Positions 1 through 10,309 of a stretch of 64,000 bases of DNA are shown here, one piece after another. Each line of letters begins with the position of its first letter. The first letter of the stretch is position 1. The notes under the pieces were generated by a model, which had not been told where the DNA came from, did no database searches, and saw only the letters and a program-made list of their open reading frames with translations. The position numbers and the translations under genes were made by a program. The stretch covers positions 1-64,000 of the forward strand of contig NZ_JADMJO010000041.1 in assembly GCF_018780385.1 (NCBI RefSeq). Direction: 5' to 3'. Origin of the DNA: Hydrogenophaga sp. (GTDB lineage: Bacteria > Pseudomonadota > Gammaproteobacteria > Burkholderiales > Burkholderiaceae_C).

Positions 1-1260
1 CAGGAAATCCTGCAGATGCGTCTGCAGCGCCTGACCGGCCTGGAGCAGGACAAGATCGTGGCGGAGTACAAGGAGGTCATGGGCGAGATCGACGATCTGC
101 TCGACATCCTGTCCAAACCCGAGCGCGTTTCGACCATCATTGGCGACGAGCTGGTGGTCGTGAAGCAGGAATTCGGTCAGACCAAGCTGGGCGCGCGACG
201 CAGCGAAATCGAGCACAACGCGCAAGACCTGGCCACAGAGGATCTGATCACGCCCACCGACATGGTGGTCACACTCAGCCACAGTGGCTACATCAAGAGC
301 CAGCCGCTCTCCGAATACCGGGCGCAAAAGCGCGGCGGGCGCGGCAAACAGGCCACGGCAACAAAGGAAGACGATTGGATCGACCAACTCTTCATCGCCA
401 ACACACACGACTACATCCTGTGCTTCTCCAACCGCGGCCGGCTTTACTGGCTCAAGGTGTGGGAAGTGCCTGCGGGTTCGCGCGGCTCGCGCGGTCGACC
501 GATCGTCAACATGTTCCCGCTGCAGGAAGGCGAAAAGATCAATGTCGTCTTGCCACTGACTGGCGAGATGCGCACGTTCCCCTCAGACCGCTATGTGTTC
601 ATGGCGACGAGCATGGGTACCGTCAAGAAAACCGCGCTGGATGAGTTCAGCAATCCACGCAAGGCCGGCATCATCGCGGTGGACTTGGATGAAGGTGACT
701 TCCTGGTCGGGGCTGCACTCACCGATGGCCAACACGATGTGATGCTGTTCAGCGACGGCGGCAAAGCCGTGCGTTTTGACGAGAACGACGTGCGCCCCAT
801 GGGCCGCAACGCACGTGGTGTGCGCGGCATGATGATTGAAGAGACCCAAAGCGTGATCGCCATGCTGGTGGCCGAAGACGAGCATCAGAGCGTGCTGACC
901 GCAACCATCAACGGCTACGGCAAACGCACGCCGATATCCGAATACACCCGCCATGGCCGAGGCACCAAGGGCATGATCGCCATCCAACAAAGCGAGCGAA
1001 ACGGCAAGGTGGTGGCCGCCACGCTGGTGCACACCGACGACGAGATCATGTTGATCACCGACAAGGGCGTGCTGGTGCGCACCCGGGTCGCCGAGATCCG
1101 TGAAATGGGACGCGCCACACAAGGCGTCACACTGATCGCGCTGGATGAAGGTGCCGAACTCTCGGGCCTGCAGCGCATCGTTGAGAACGATGCCAATGTG
1201 CCAGAGCTTGACGACTCGAATGAGACGAACGAGGTCGACGATCCGGGCACTGAAGCGTGA
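1..1260 (+). CDS. gyrA: DNA gyrase subunit A, C-terminal part (5' end outside window)
   Basis: This is the 3' 420 codons of gyrA; the frame is open from base 1, so the start lies upstream of the window. The visible protein covers the end of the coiled-coil and tower region and the whole C-terminal beta-pinwheel that wraps DNA for negative supercoiling. The GyrA box is seen as QKRGGRG, a close variant of the canonical QRRGGKG. Repeated blades follow with the typical G-R-x2-G and T-x-G-Y-G-K-R patterns. The protein ends in an acidic tail rich in D and E, as in other gyrases, where the tail tunes supercoiling. The stop codon overlaps the serC start by one base (TGATG), so the two genes are probably co-transcribed. 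Confidence 0.97.
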   Translation, partial: QEILQMRLQRLTGLEQDKIVAEYKEVMGEIDDLLDILSKPERVSTIIGDELVVVKQEFGQTKLGARRSEIEHNAQDLATEDLITPTDMVVTLSHSGYIKSQPLSEYRAQKRGGRGKQATATKEDDWIDQLFIANTHDYILCFSNRGRLYWLKVWEVPAGSRGSRGRPIVNMFPLQEGEKINVVLPLTGEMRTFPSDRYVFMATSMGTVKKTALDEFSNPRKAGIIAVDLDEGDFLVGAALTDGQHDVMLFSDGGKAVRFDENDVRPMGRNARGVRGMMIEETQSVIAMLVAEDEHQSVLTATINGYGKRTPISEYTRHGRGTKGMIAIQQSERNGKVVAATLVHTDDEIMLITDKGVLVRTRVAEIREMGRATQGVTLIALDEGAELSGLQRIVENDANVPELDDSNETNEVDDPGTEA

Positions 1261-2366
1261 TGGCGCGCCCCTTCAACTTCTCTGCCGGTCCGGCGGCCAT
1301 GCCCGCCGAGGTGTTGCAGCAAGCCGCTGACGAGATGCTCGACTGGCGCGGCAGCGGCATGAGCGTGATGGAGATGAGCCACCGCGGCAAGGAGTTCAGC
1401 GCCATCATCGAGACCGCAGAAGCCGATCTGCGTGAACTGCTGGCAGTGCCAGCAGAGTTCCGCATCTTGTTCATGCAAGGTGGCGGGCTGGCCGAGAACG
1501 CCATCGTGCCACTCAACCTCTCGCGCGGCGGCAAGGTGGACTTTGTGATCACGGGCAGTTGGAGCGAGAAGTCCATCAAGGAAGCAGCGCGCTACGCCCG
1601 ACCCGTGCTGGCCGCGAGCAATGTCGATTCCGGCCACACCACCCTGCCTGCGCCCACCTCCTGGAATCTCAGCGCCGATGCCCAATACGTACACATCTGC
1701 AGCAACGAGACCATCCACGGCATCGAGTTGCAAGAGCTGCCCGATCTCAAGGCTTTGGGCAGCAACGCGCCGCTGGTGATCGATTTTTCCTCCCATGTGG
1801 CATCGCGACCGGTGGACTGGTCGCGCGTGGGTCTGGCCTTCGGAGGCGCGCAAAAGAACCTCGGCCCAGCTGGCGTGACCCTCGTGGTCGTTCGCGAAGA
1901 ACTGCTGGGCCACGCCCTGCCCGTCTGCCCGAGCGCATTCGACTACAAGACCGTGGCGGCGAACGCCTCGATGTACAACACGCCTCCCACCTTCAGCATC
2001 TACATGGCTGGCCTCACCTTTCAGTGGCTCAAGCGACAGACCGAAGGTGGCCTGAGCGGCGTGGCGGCCATGGAGCAACGCAACATCGCCAAGGCCTCGC
2101 TGCTCTACGACTTCCTTGACGGCTCCGCCCTCTACTTCAACAAGGTTGCGAGCGACTGCCGCTCGCGCATGAACATTCCGTTTTTCCTGCGCGACGAAGC
2201 CCTGAACGATGCATTTCTGGCTGGCGCCAAGGGCGCGGGCCTGTTGCAGCTCAAGGGTCACAAATCGGTGGGCGGGATGCGTGCAAGCATCTACAACGCC
2301 ATGCCATTGGAAGGCGTGCAAGCGCTGGTGCAATACATGCGCGACTTTGAAAAAACACGGGCCTGA
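1260..2366 (+). CDS. serC: Phosphoserine aminotransferase
   Basis: A 368-aa PLP-dependent class V aminotransferase. It converts 3-phosphohydroxypyruvate and glutamate to phosphoserine for serine synthesis, and also serves pyridoxine synthesis. The N-terminus [13 protein letters not shown] is the hallmark of SerC. The substrate-binding MQGGG lies near residue 77, and the PLP lysine region is seen as [12 protein letters not shown] near residue 200. An in-frame GTG one codon upstream (1257) is possible, but the ATG at 1260, overlapping the gyrA stop, gives the standard N-terminus. It heads a serine/aromatic amino acid run with pheA 24 bases downstream. Length matches the family. Confidence 0.97.
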   Translation: MARPFNFSAGPAAMPAEVLQQAADEMLDWRGSGMSVMEMSHRGKEFSAIIETAEADLRELLAVPAEFRILFMQGGGLAENAIVPLNLSRGGKVDFVITGSWSEKSIKEAARYARPVLAASNVDSGHTTLPAPTSWNLSADAQYVHICSNETIHGIELQELPDLKALGSNAPLVIDFSSHVASRPVDWSRVGLAFGGAQKNLGPAGVTLVVVREELLGHALPVCPSAFDYKTVAANASMYNTPPTFSIYMAGLTFQWLKRQTEGGLSGVAAMEQRNIAKASLLYDFLDGSALYFNKVASDCRSRMNIPFFLRDEALNDAFLAGAKGAGLLQLKGHKSVGGMRASIYNAMPLEGVQALVQYMRDFEKTRA

Positions 2367-2390
2367 CCCCAGGCCTCAGAACCCGAAGAC

Positions 2391-3488
2391 ATGACCCAAC
2401 CCACCCAGTCAGATGCCCTGGCGGTCCTGCGCGTCCAGATCGACGCGCTGGACCAGCAGTTGCTGTCGTTGCTCAACGAGCGTGCGCGCGTGGCCGAGGA
2501 AGTCGGCGTCATCAAGCGGCAAGAAGGTTCGCCATTTTTCAGACCGGACCGCGTGGCCCAGGTGATCGAAAAAATCCAGGGTGCCAACCACGGCCCGCTC
2601 CTGAACCAGCATGTGGCTTCGATCTGGCGCGAGATCATGTCGGCTTGTCTAGCGCTCGAAGCGCCGCAACGCGTGGCGGTGCTGGGCCCGCAGGGCACCT
2701 TCTGCGAACAGGCGGCTATCGAGTTTTTCGGCGGCGCGGCCAACCTGATCTACTGCGCCGACTTCGACGAGGTGTTCCACGCCACCGCCGCTGGCACCGC
2801 GCAGTTCGGTGTGGTGGGCATGGAAAACTCCACCGAAGGTGTGGTGGCACGGTCGCTGGATCTGTTCCTGCGTTCGCCAGTGCACGTGGTGGGTGAAGTG
2901 AGTCTGCTGGTGCGTCACAACCTGCTGCGCCAGCTCAACACACTGGACGGTGTCGAAGTTGTCATGGCGCATCCCCAGGCTTTGGCCCAGTGCCAGAACT
3001 GGCTTTCGCAGCACCTGCCCAAGGCTGAAAAGCGAGCCGTCTCCAGCAATGCCGAAGGTGCTCGACTCGCCGCCACCAACCCCGCTTGGGCCGGCATCGC
3101 CAGTGAGCGCGCTGCTGCCCAATTCGGTCTGCACATCGTCTCGCACGCCATCCAGGACGAGGCCTACAACCGCACGCGCTTTGCCGTGATCGCCCTGCCC
3201 CAGACGCTGGCCATGCCGCCCGCGTCGGGACGCGACTGCACCAGCCTGGTGGTGTCGGTCCCCAACCGGCCAGGGGCGGTGCACGACCTGTTGGTTCCTC
3301 TCAAGAACAACGGTGTCTCGATGACGCGTTTCGAGTCGCGACCGGCGAAGTCCGGGCAGTGGGAGTATTACTTCTACATCGACATCGCAGGCCATCCATC
3401 GCAGCCCAATGTGGCCGCTGCTCTTCAAGAATTGCAAGGCCTGTGCGCTTTCTACAAGGTGCTGGGCGCGTACCCGGTGAACGAATGA
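2391..3488 (+). CDS. pheA: Bifunctional chorismate mutase / prephenate dehydratase
   Basis: A 365-aa P-protein that makes phenylpyruvate from chorismate. Residues about 5-90 form an AroQ chorismate mutase domain (LRVQIDALDQQLLSLLNER). Residues about 95-275 form the prephenate dehydratase domain, starting VAVLGPQGTF and containing the catalytic T-R-F in YNRTRFAVI. Residues about 285-360 form an ACT domain, with NRPGAV and the phenylalanine-binding ESRP motif visible, so feedback inhibition by phenylalanine is expected from the family. The stop overlaps the tyrA start (ATGA), implying translational coupling. In several Burkholderiales a hisC-type aminotransferase sits between pheA and tyrA; none is present here. 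Confidence 0.97.
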   Translation: MTQPTQSDALAVLRVQIDALDQQLLSLLNERARVAEEVGVIKRQEGSPFFRPDRVAQVIEKIQGANHGPLLNQHVASIWREIMSACLALEAPQRVAVLGPQGTFCEQAAIEFFGGAANLIYCADFDEVFHATAAGTAQFGVVGMENSTEGVVARSLDLFLRSPVHVVGEVSLLVRHNLLRQLNTLDGVEVVMAHPQALAQCQNWLSQHLPKAEKRAVSSNAEGARLAATNPAWAGIASERAAAQFGLHIVSHAIQDEAYNRTRFAVIALPQTLAMPPASGRDCTSLVVSVPNRPGAVHDLLVPLKNNGVSMTRFESRPAKSGQWEYYFYIDIAGHPSQPNVAAALQELQGLCAFYKVLGAYPVNE

Positions 3489-4366
3489 TGTTTGAACAAC
3501 TGGGATTGATCGGCTGCGGGATGATGGGCGGCTCGTTTGCGCTGGCCCTCAAACGCGCCGGTCTGGTCAAGCGCGTGGTGGGCTACAGCAAGTCGCCCTC
3601 CACCACCGAGCGGGCACGCCAGCTGGGTGTGATCGACGTCGAGGCACCCTCTGCGTTGCTGGCCGTCTCGGGCGCGGATCTGGTGTTGCTCGCTGTGCCC
3701 GTGTCGGCCACCGAGGCCACCTTCAAGGCCATTCGGCATCTGGTGCGCGGTGACGTGTTGATCATGGACGTGGGATCGACCAAACGCGAAGTGATCGATG
3801 CCGCGCGACGCGTGCTCAAGGACCAGGTGGGCGTGTTCGTGCCTGCGCATCCCATTGCGGGCAAGGAACTCGCTGGCGTCGATCATGCTGATCCCGATCT
3901 TTACAAGGGCCGTCAGGTCATCCTCACGCCGATCGAGCGCACGCTCACGGCACAACTGGACAAGGCCCACAAGGTCTGGAGCGCCTTGGGTTGCCACGTC
4001 AAGCAGATGTCGCCCGAAGCGCACGACGCTGCCTATGCAGCGGTGAGCCACTTGCCCCACCTGGTTGCATTTGCCTTGATGAACGGCATCCAGAGCCAAC
4101 AGCAGGCGGCAGATTTCCTGTCGCTGGCAGGCCCAGGCTTTCGCGATTTCACCCGCATTGCGGCCAGCGACCCCTCTGTCTGGCGCGACATTCTCATGTC
4201 CAACCGCGAAGAACTCCTGGCGCAGTCACGATTTTTCCAGCGGGCTTTGCACGCGCTGGAGACGGCCATCAATGCCGACAACCCGGACGCGCTGGAAGCC
4301 CTCATCGACCAAGCCAGCAGTGCCCGCGCCCATTGGCGCATGACCGCCATCAAGCCCCAGAGCTGA
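3485..4366 (+). CDS. tyrA: Prephenate dehydrogenase
   Basis: A 293-aa NAD(P)-dependent enzyme that oxidatively decarboxylates prephenate to 4-hydroxyphenylpyruvate for tyrosine synthesis. The N-terminal Rossmann fold shows [16 protein letters not shown]. The family motifs HPIAGKE (near residue 120) and the [11 protein letters not shown] helix (near residue 190) are present, supplying the substrate-binding histidines. Two adjacent ATGs (3485 and 3488) could start it; 3485 overlaps the pheA stop as ATGA. Frames that open further upstream run through pheA and are not credible. Next comes the aroA-cmk fusion after a 37-base gap. Confidence 0.96.
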   Translation: MMFEQLGLIGCGMMGGSFALALKRAGLVKRVVGYSKSPSTTERARQLGVIDVEAPSALLAVSGADLVLLAVPVSATEATFKAIRHLVRGDVLIMDVGSTKREVIDAARRVLKDQVGVFVPAHPIAGKELAGVDHADPDLYKGRQVILTPIERTLTAQLDKAHKVWSALGCHVKQMSPEAHDAAYAAVSHLPHLVAFALMNGIQSQQQAADFLSLAGPGFRDFTRIAASDPSVWRDILMSNREELLAQSRFFQRALHALETAINADNPDALEALIDQASSARAHWRMTAIKPQS

Positions 4367-4403
4367 GCGCCGCACGCTGCGGCGTTCTCGCGTCACCGCT
4401 CAC

Positions 4404-6413
4404 ATGTACTCCATTCCGTTCCTCGACATTCCTCCGCTGGCCACGGCCGGCGGCACCGTGCGCCTACCAGGATCCAAGAGCATCTCCAACCGGGTGCTCT
4501 TGCTCGCCGCCCTGAGTGAAGGCCACACCGACGTGACCGACCTCTTGGACTCTGACGACACGCGAGTCATGCTGGACGCCCTGCGCCAGCTCGGTTGCCA
4601 GATCGAACCACAACCCGACGGCGCCTTGCGCGTGCACGGCCTGGGCGGCGTCCTCCCGGTGCGACAAGCGCGGCTGTTTCTGGGCAATGCAGGTACGGCC
4701 ATGCGCCCGCTCACCGCAGCACTGGCTTTGCTGGCGTCCACACACGGCGCCGAGTTCGAGCTCAGCGGTGTCCCACGTATGCACGAGCGGCCCATTGGGG
4801 ATCTGGTGGACGCCCTGCGCCAGCTGGGTTGCGCGGTGGAATGCCTGGGCCAGGAGGGCTACCCGCCGCTCAGGCTCGGCGCGGGCACACCCCTGGCGCT
4901 GCAACTCGACCAGCCCATCCGCGTGCGGGGCGACGTCTCCAGCCAGTTCCTCACGGCGCTGCTGCTGGCCTTGCCGCTGGTGGCGCAGAAGCACGAGGTC
5001 GTCATCGATGTCGTGGGCGAACTGATCTCGCGCCCATACATCGAGATCACGTTGAACCTGCTCTCGCGCTTCGGAGTGCAGGTGCAGCGGGACGGCTGGC
5101 AACGTTTCACCATCCCGGGCGGTAGCCGCTATCGCTCGCCCGGGCGCATACCCGTCGAGGGCGATGCGTCATCGGCCAGCTACTTCATTGCGCTGGGCGC
5201 CATCGCGCAAAGCTCGCAAGGCATCACCATCGAAGGCGTCGGCCTGGCTTCGACGCAGGGGGACATCCGGTTCGTCGAGGCGGCCAGGCTCATGGGTGCC
5301 GAGGTGACTGGTGAAGCCAACCGCCTGCACATTCGCCGTGGCGCGTGGCCGCTCAAGGCCGTCGACCTGGACTGCAACCACATCCCCGACGCCGCCATGA
5401 CGTTGGCCGTGATGGCGCTCTACGCCGACGGCACCACCATGCTGCGCAACATCGCCAGCTGGCGCGTGAAGGAAACCGACCGCATAGCCGCCATGGCCAA
5501 CGAATGCCGCAAGCTGGGCGCCACCGTGGAGGAAGGCGCCGACTTCATCCGCATCACGCCGCCCACCAGGTGGCGCGCCGCCAGCATCCACACCTATGAC
5601 GACCATCGGGTGGCCATGTGCTTTTCGCTGGCCGCCTTCAACCCGGCAAGCCTGCCGGTTCGCATCGAAGATCCGAAATGCGTCGCCAAGACCTTTCCCG
5701 ACTATTTCGAGACTTTGTTCGAGGTCTGCAGCACGCCGGCCCAGGCCATCCCTGTCATCTGCATTGACGGCCCCACGGCTTCCGGCAAGGGCACGTTGGC
5801 CTCTGAAGTGGCGCAGCGCCTGGGCTACCACCTCCTCGACTCCGGCGCACTGTACCGGGCCACCGCACTCGCAGCGCAAGACGCCGGCGTGTCGCTGGAC
5901 GACGAACCCGCCCTGGCCCGTCTGGCCGCACAACTGCCGCTGACTTTCCGTGATCACAAGGTGTTTCTGGGTGGCCGCGACATCACCGACCCGCTGCGAC
6001 TGGAATCGACCGGTGGCATGGCGTCCAGGGTGTCCCAATACCTGGCCGTGCGATCCGCTCTGCACGCCCTTCAGTTGAGCTTCCGGCGCCTCCCTGGCCT
6101 GGTGGCCGACGGGCGCGACATGGGCACGGTGATCTTTCCGGACGCAGCTTTGAAGGTGTTCCTGACCGCCACCGCCGAGCAGCGCGCCGAACGGCGCCAT
6201 AAGCAATTGATTTCAAAGGGAATTGCTGCTAACATCGACAGTCTTTTGGCAGACCTGCGAACGCGTGATTTGAGGGACTCATCCCGCACACATGCGCCTC
6301 TCAAGCCAGCCGAAGACGCCTTGAAACTGGACAACTCCGAACTGGACATCGAACAATCGGTGCAAGTGGTGATGAACTGGTGGCAGGGCAAAACGGCGTT
6401 CTCAGGGAACTGA
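4404..6413 (+). CDS. aroA-cmk: Fused EPSP synthase / cytidylate kinase
   Basis: One 669-aa reading frame joins two enzymes that are separate proteins in most bacteria. Residues 1 to about 440 are 3-phosphoshikimate 1-carboxyvinyltransferase: the phosphate-binding KSISNR near the start, [11 protein letters not shown], and the PEP-site [12 protein letters not shown] are all intact. From about residue 450 a complete cytidylate kinase follows: [10 protein letters not shown]-loop, YRATAL, and [13 protein letters not shown]. There is no stop or frameshift at the junction near 5745. EPSP synthase acts in the shikimate pathway and Cmk phosphorylates CMP/dCMP. The same two genes are neighbours in many betaproteobacteria, and fused versions are known in some Comamonadaceae. 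Both catalytic centres look functional. Confidence 0.96.
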   Translation: MYSIPFLDIPPLATAGGTVRLPGSKSISNRVLLLAALSEGHTDVTDLLDSDDTRVMLDALRQLGCQIEPQPDGALRVHGLGGVLPVRQARLFLGNAGTAMRPLTAALALLASTHGAEFELSGVPRMHERPIGDLVDALRQLGCAVECLGQEGYPPLRLGAGTPLALQLDQPIRVRGDVSSQFLTALLLALPLVAQKHEVVIDVVGELISRPYIEITLNLLSRFGVQVQRDGWQRFTIPGGSRYRSPGRIPVEGDASSASYFIALGAIAQSSQGITIEGVGLASTQGDIRFVEAARLMGAEVTGEANRLHIRRGAWPLKAVDLDCNHIPDAAMTLAVMALYADGTTMLRNIASWRVKETDRIAAMANECRKLGATVEEGADFIRITPPTRWRAASIHTYDDHRVAMCFSLAAFNPASLPVRIEDPKCVAKTFPDYFETLFEVCSTPAQAIPVICIDGPTASGKGTLASEVAQRLGYHLLDSGALYRATALAAQDAGVSLDDEPALARLAAQLPLTFRDHKVFLGGRDITDPLRLESTGGMASRVSQYLAVRSALHALQLSFRRLPGLVADGRDMGTVIFPDAALKVFLTATAEQRAERRHKQLISKGIAANIDSLLADLRTRDLRDSSRTHAPLKPAEDALKLDNSELDIEQSVQVVMNWWQGKTAFSGN

Positions 6414-6597
6414 GAGCGCTTCACAAACGGCCCTGACGGCACAGCCGGGCGCTCCCAGCCCGCATGCTCGACGGTTCTTTTCAACCAACCCCGCGGTGTT
6501 TCGCACCGCAATGTCAACGCCGCCCACACGTCGATCCCTGCGCAAACCGAGTCACACCGGTTGAAGGCGCCGACGCTGAGTGGTTATAGGAAATTCA

Positions 6598-8283
6598 ATG
6601 TCTGAATCTTTTGCCGCCCTGTTCGAAGAGTCCCTGAAACGCGCTGAAATGCGCTCGGGCGAAGTCATCACTGCTGAAGTTGTTCGCATCGAACACAGCC
6701 ATGTGGTGGTCAACGCCGGTCTGAAGTCGGAAGCGTACGTGCCGCTGGCCGAATTCAAGAACGACCTGGGTGAACTCGAAGTGCAGGTGGGCGATTTTGT
6801 GTCGGTCGCCATCGATTCCGTTGAAAACGGTTTCGGCGACACCCTGCTGTCGCGCGACAAGGCCAAGCGCCTGGCCTCGTGGATGTCCCTGGAGAAAGCA
6901 CTCGAGTCGGGTGAATTCGTCACCGGCACGACCTCCAGCAAGGTCAAGGGCGGCCTGAAGGTCATGGTCAACGGCATCAGCGCCTTCCTCCCAGGCTCGT
7001 TGGTCGACAGCCGTCCGACCAAGGACCTGACCCCGTACGAGAACAAGACCCTGGAATTCAAGGTCATCAAGCTCGACCGCAAGCGCAACAACGTGGTGCT
7101 GAGCCGCCGCGCCGTGGTGGAAGCCTCCATGGGCGAAGAGCGCGCCAAGCTGATGGACACGCTGAAGGAAGGCGCCATCGTGCACGGCGTGGTCAAGAAC
7201 ATCACCGAATACGGTGCGTTCGTGGACCTCGGCGGCATTGACGGTCTGCTGCACATCACCGACATGGCATGGCGTCGCGTGCGCCACCCAAGCGAAGTGG
7301 TGCAGGCTGGCCAGGAAATCACCGCCAAGATCCTGAAGTTCGACACCGAAAAGCACCGCGTCTCGCTGGGTCTGAAGCAGATGGGCGACGACCCATGGAT
7401 GGGCGTGGCTCGCCGCTACCCACAAAGCACCCGCATGTTCGGCAAGATCACCAACATCGCCGACTACGGCGCGTTTGTGGAACTCGAGCCAGGCATCGAA
7501 GGCTTGGTGCACGTCTCCGAAATGGACTGGACCAACAAGAACGTGGCGCCTTCCAAGCTGGTGTCGCTGGGCGACGAAGTCGAAGTCATGGTGCTCGACA
7601 TCGACGAAGACAAGCGTCGCATCTCGCTGGGCATGAAGCAGTGCCGTGCCAACCCCTGGCACGAGTTCGCCGAGCAGACCAAGCGTGGTGACCGCGTCAA
7701 GGGCCCGATCAAGTCGATCACCGACTTCGGCGTGTTCGTGGGTCTGGCCGCCGGCATCGACGGCCTGGTTCACCTGTCCGATCTGTCGTGGAACGAAACC
7801 GGCGAAGCCGCCGTACGCAACTACAAAAAGGGTCAGGAAGTCGAAGCCATCGTGCTGGCCATCGATGTGGAGCGCGAGCGCATCTCCCTGGGCATCAAGC
7901 AACTCGACGGTGACCCGTTCACCACCTTCGTGTCGGTGAACGACAAGGGCTCCATCGTGACCGGCAAGGTCAAGACCGTCGATGCCAAAGGCGCCGAGAT
8001 CGACCTGGGTGAAGACGTGTTGGGTTACCTGCGCGCCAGCGAAATCAGCCGTGACCGCGTGGAAGACGCACGCAACATGCTGAAAGAAGGCGACGAAGTC
8101 ACCACCGTGGTGGTGAACATCGATCGCAAGACGCGCAACATCCAGCTTTCCATCAAGGCCAAGGATGCCGCTGACCAGCAGGAAGCCATGGCGACCCTGA
8201 GCCAGCAGTCCTCGCGCGAAAGCGCCGGCACCACCAGCCTGGGCGCCCTGCTGCGCGCCAAGCTGGACAACAACAACGGCTAA
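6598..8283 (+). CDS. rpsA: 30S ribosomal protein S1
   Basis: A 561-aa protein with six S1/OB-fold RNA-binding repeats, which delivers mRNA to the 30S subunit. The repeats are recognisable by recurrent Y-G-A-F-V-D/E-L, G-L-V/L-H-x-S and R-x-S-L-G-x-K-Q segments. The start is the ATG preceded by AGGAAA at 6589; a GTG six codons upstream is less likely because S1 proteins begin [11 protein letters not shown]. The 184-base leader (6414-6597) has a small hairpin (GCGGTG-TTTCG-CACCGC, 6493-6509) that could take part in the autoregulation known for S1, but that is inference. The order cmk-rpsA-ihfB is conserved in proteobacteria. Confidence 0.98.
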   Translation: MSESFAALFEESLKRAEMRSGEVITAEVVRIEHSHVVVNAGLKSEAYVPLAEFKNDLGELEVQVGDFVSVAIDSVENGFGDTLLSRDKAKRLASWMSLEKALESGEFVTGTTSSKVKGGLKVMVNGISAFLPGSLVDSRPTKDLTPYENKTLEFKVIKLDRKRNNVVLSRRAVVEASMGEERAKLMDTLKEGAIVHGVVKNITEYGAFVDLGGIDGLLHITDMAWRRVRHPSEVVQAGQEITAKILKFDTEKHRVSLGLKQMGDDPWMGVARRYPQSTRMFGKITNIADYGAFVELEPGIEGLVHVSEMDWTNKNVAPSKLVSLGDEVEVMVLDIDEDKRRISLGMKQCRANPWHEFAEQTKRGDRVKGPIKSITDFGVFVGLAAGIDGLVHLSDLSWNETGEAAVRNYKKGQEVEAIVLAIDVERERISLGIKQLDGDPFTTFVSVNDKGSIVTGKVKTVDAKGAEIDLGEDVLGYLRASEISRDRVEDARNMLKEGDEVTTVVVNIDRKTRNIQLSIKAKDAADQQEAMATLSQQSSRESAGTTSLGALLRAKLDNNNG

Positions 8284-8378
8284 GCACGAATGCTGGCGTC
8301 TGTTCAGACACACATGCCTCACGGCGTGTGTTCTGACCGGATGCCGGTTCTTGAATGCCCAAGCCCAAATCCGAACAC

Positions 8379-8699
8379 ATGACCCGCAGCGACCTTGTTG
8401 AAGCGTTGGCCAGCCGATTTGGTCAGCTCACCCACCGCGACGCCGAGTTCGCCGTCAAGGCCATCCTCGACGCCATGGGCGATGCACTGGTCAAAGGCCA
8501 CCGGATCGAGATCCGAGGCTTTGGCAGTTTTTCAGTCAATCGCCGATCTCCCCGCGTGGGACGCAACCCGCGTTCAGGAGAGAGCGTGATGATTCCCGAG
8601 AAACGTGTACCGCACTTCAAGCCGGGCAAAGCCCTGCGCGAACAGGTGGACGCCAAGACGGCCGAGATTCTCGGGCGCGAACCGAAGAAACCGGCGTGA
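8379..8699 (+). CDS. ihfB: Integration host factor subunit beta
   Basis: A 106-aa HU/IHF-family DNA-bending protein; with IhfA it forms the heterodimer that kinks DNA in promoters and replication origins. It also assists sigma-54 activators, which matters for the sigma-54 promoter later in this window. The signature [12 protein letters not shown] and the intercalating-proline arm RNPRSGE are visible. I start it at [10 protein letters not shown] by family comparison; an ATG eight codons earlier (8355) is in frame and could be used, giving 114 aa. Neither start has a strong Shine-Dalgarno sequence. Confidence 0.94.
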   Translation: MTRSDLVEALASRFGQLTHRDAEFAVKAILDAMGDALVKGHRIEIRGFGSFSVNRRSPRVGRNPRSGESVMIPEKRVPHFKPGKALREQVDAKTAEILGREPKKPA

Positions 8700-8758
8700 T
8701 GGTTGCGGCCTTGGCGGCGACCTGATCGCTACAATCGCCCCACCACAAAGGGGACGAT

Positions 8759-9064
8759 TTGAAATACCTGATGTGGCTGCTCAACGCAGCCATTTTTTTT
8801 GTGTTGTTCGCTTTCGCGCTGAACAATCAGGACAGCGTGACGCTCAACCTGTTCTTCGGTACCAGTTGGCAAGCGCCGCTGGTGCTCGTCATCCTGGTCG
8901 CGCTCGTGCTCGGCGTGTTCCTGGGTGTGCTGGTCATGTTGCCACTGTGGTTGCGGGCCAAACGCTCGCGGCGCCGCGCTGCGTCTGCAGTCACGGCCAG
9001 CACCTCCTTCGACGCTGACTCCACACTATTCCCCGACCCCACCGACCGCCGCCATGGACTTTGA
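8759..9064 (+). CDS. lapA: LapA-domain inner membrane protein
   Basis: A 101-aa membrane protein of the lipopolysaccharide assembly protein A family. It has two hydrophobic spans (about residues 3-20 and 39-63) separated by the family motif LNNQDSVTLNLFFG, followed by a basic cytoplasmic tail (RAKRSRRRA). The start is a TTG preceded by GGGGA; the next in-frame ATG is four codons further. Its end overlaps the lapB start by 11 bases. In E. coli LapA and LapB act together at the inner membrane to adjust LPS synthesis by promoting LpxC degradation via FtsH; the same role is inferred here from pairing and sequence. Confidence 0.88.
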   Translation: MKYLMWLLNAAIFFVLFAFALNNQDSVTLNLFFGTSWQAPLVLVILVALVLGVFLGVLVMLPLWLRAKRSRRRAASAVTASTSFDADSTLFPDPTDRRHGL

Positions 9065-10199
9065 TTTCACGTGGCTGCTGTGGGGCCTACCCCTGGCCTT
9101 CGCAGCAGGCTGGGGAGCGTCTCGCCTGGATCTTCGTCAATGGCGCATGGAAAGCCGCCAGGCGCCCAAGGCTTACTTCCGCGGCTTGAACCACCTGCTC
9201 AACGAACAGCAGGACCAGGCGATCGACGCTTTCATCGAGGCGGTGCAAGGCGACCCTGACACAGCAGAGCTGCACTTTGCACTGGGCAACCTGTTCAGGC
9301 GCCGCGGCGACTATGACCGCGCCGTGCGAGTGCACGAACATCTGCTCTCGCGCGCCGACATCAGCCACAAGGACCGCGACCGCGCCCAGCATGCTCTGGC
9401 CCTGGACTTCCTCAAGGCGGGACTGTTGGACCGCGCTGAGGCCGCCCTCAACAAACTTCAGGGTTCGGCGTTCGAGGGCGAGGCCTTGCTGGCATTGCTG
9501 GGCATTTACGAGCGTTCGCGCGATTGGCCGCGGGCCAAGGAGATCGCCCAACGGCTGGAGGCAGCCGAGCACGGCAGTTTCTCCACGCGACTGGCCCATT
9601 ACCTTTGCGAAGAGGCTGAAATTGCCCAACAGGGTGGCGACAGCACGCAGGCCCTGCGTCTCCTGGAAGAAGCGGTGCAGCGGGCGCCACAGCTCTCGCG
9701 AGGTTGGATGGCTCTGTCTGCACAGAAGGCACGGGGTGGAGACGCTGCAGGCGCGCTGGATGCCTTGTTGCGTCTCAACCAGCATGCTCCACAGGGGTTG
9801 CCGCTGGCGGCCCACTCACTCGCCGACCTGGCTCGGCACACCGGACGCGAGGCAGAGGCTGTCGAGATGCTGCAGGCGAGCCACGAGCGAGCGCCGTCGA
9901 TCGACATCACGCAAGCCCTGGCCAGCCTGAGCCTCGATCCCGCAGCGGCGCGCAACCGCTATCTCAGCCACCTGGAACGCGAGCCCTCGTTGGTCATCAC
10001 CGCGCAGTGGTTGGCGGGAGAGACACTGTCAAGTGAGCGCGCACAAGCTCGGGTGCAACAGGCCTTGGAGCAAGCCAGCGCGCCATTGCGGCGCTACCGT
10101 TGCGCGGCCTGCGGTTTCGAGGCGCGCCAACACTTCTGGCAGTGTCCAGGCTGCCAGACCTGGGACAGCTACCCGGCACGCCGAGTCGAAGAGTTGTAG
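9054..10199 (+). CDS. lapB: LapB (YciM) TPR and rubredoxin-type metal-binding protein
   Basis: A 381-aa cytoplasmic protein with an N-terminal membrane anchor (WLLWGLPLAFAAGWGAS), tetratricopeptide repeats over most of its length, and a C-terminal rubredoxin-like knuckle. The knuckle has two C-x2-C pairs, at residues 350/353 (CAAC) and 364/367 (CPGC). In E. coli this protein binds FtsH and LpxC to control LPS synthesis, and all of its domains are visible here. The ATG at 9054 is used because the anchor begins there; an upstream extension would run through lapA. It ends the housekeeping block; 110 bases without a clear terminator separate it from the convergent 5-oxoprolinase gene. Confidence 0.93.
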   Translation: MDFDFTWLLWGLPLAFAAGWGASRLDLRQWRMESRQAPKAYFRGLNHLLNEQQDQAIDAFIEAVQGDPDTAELHFALGNLFRRRGDYDRAVRVHEHLLSRADISHKDRDRAQHALALDFLKAGLLDRAEAALNKLQGSAFEGEALLALLGIYERSRDWPRAKEIAQRLEAAEHGSFSTRLAHYLCEEAEIAQQGGDSTQALRLLEEAVQRAPQLSRGWMALSAQKARGGDAAGALDALLRLNQHAPQGLPLAAHSLADLARHTGREAEAVEMLQASHERAPSIDITQALASLSLDPAAARNRYLSHLEREPSLVITAQWLAGETLSSERAQARVQQALEQASAPLRRYRCAACGFEARQHFWQCPGCQTWDSYPARRVEEL

Positions 10200-10309
10200 C
10201 CTGGGTTCACCCTGCACCGAGTCTGCGGCGCGTCACTTTCTCAAGGGCGCAACACCTGCGGCCCGACAAAGCCGATTCTGCGGTGTTTCTGGAACGAGCT
10301 CTGCGCTCG

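Noticed and set aside
6595..8322. Full-length open frame antisense to rpsA
   Set aside because: Composition and lack of similarity mark it as a shadow of a highly expressed ribosomal protein gene.
8300..8340. Imperfect hairpin between rpsA and ihfB
   Set aside because: The stem has a bulge and no U-tract follows; ihfB is normally co-transcribed with or close to rpsA, so I do not call it a terminator.
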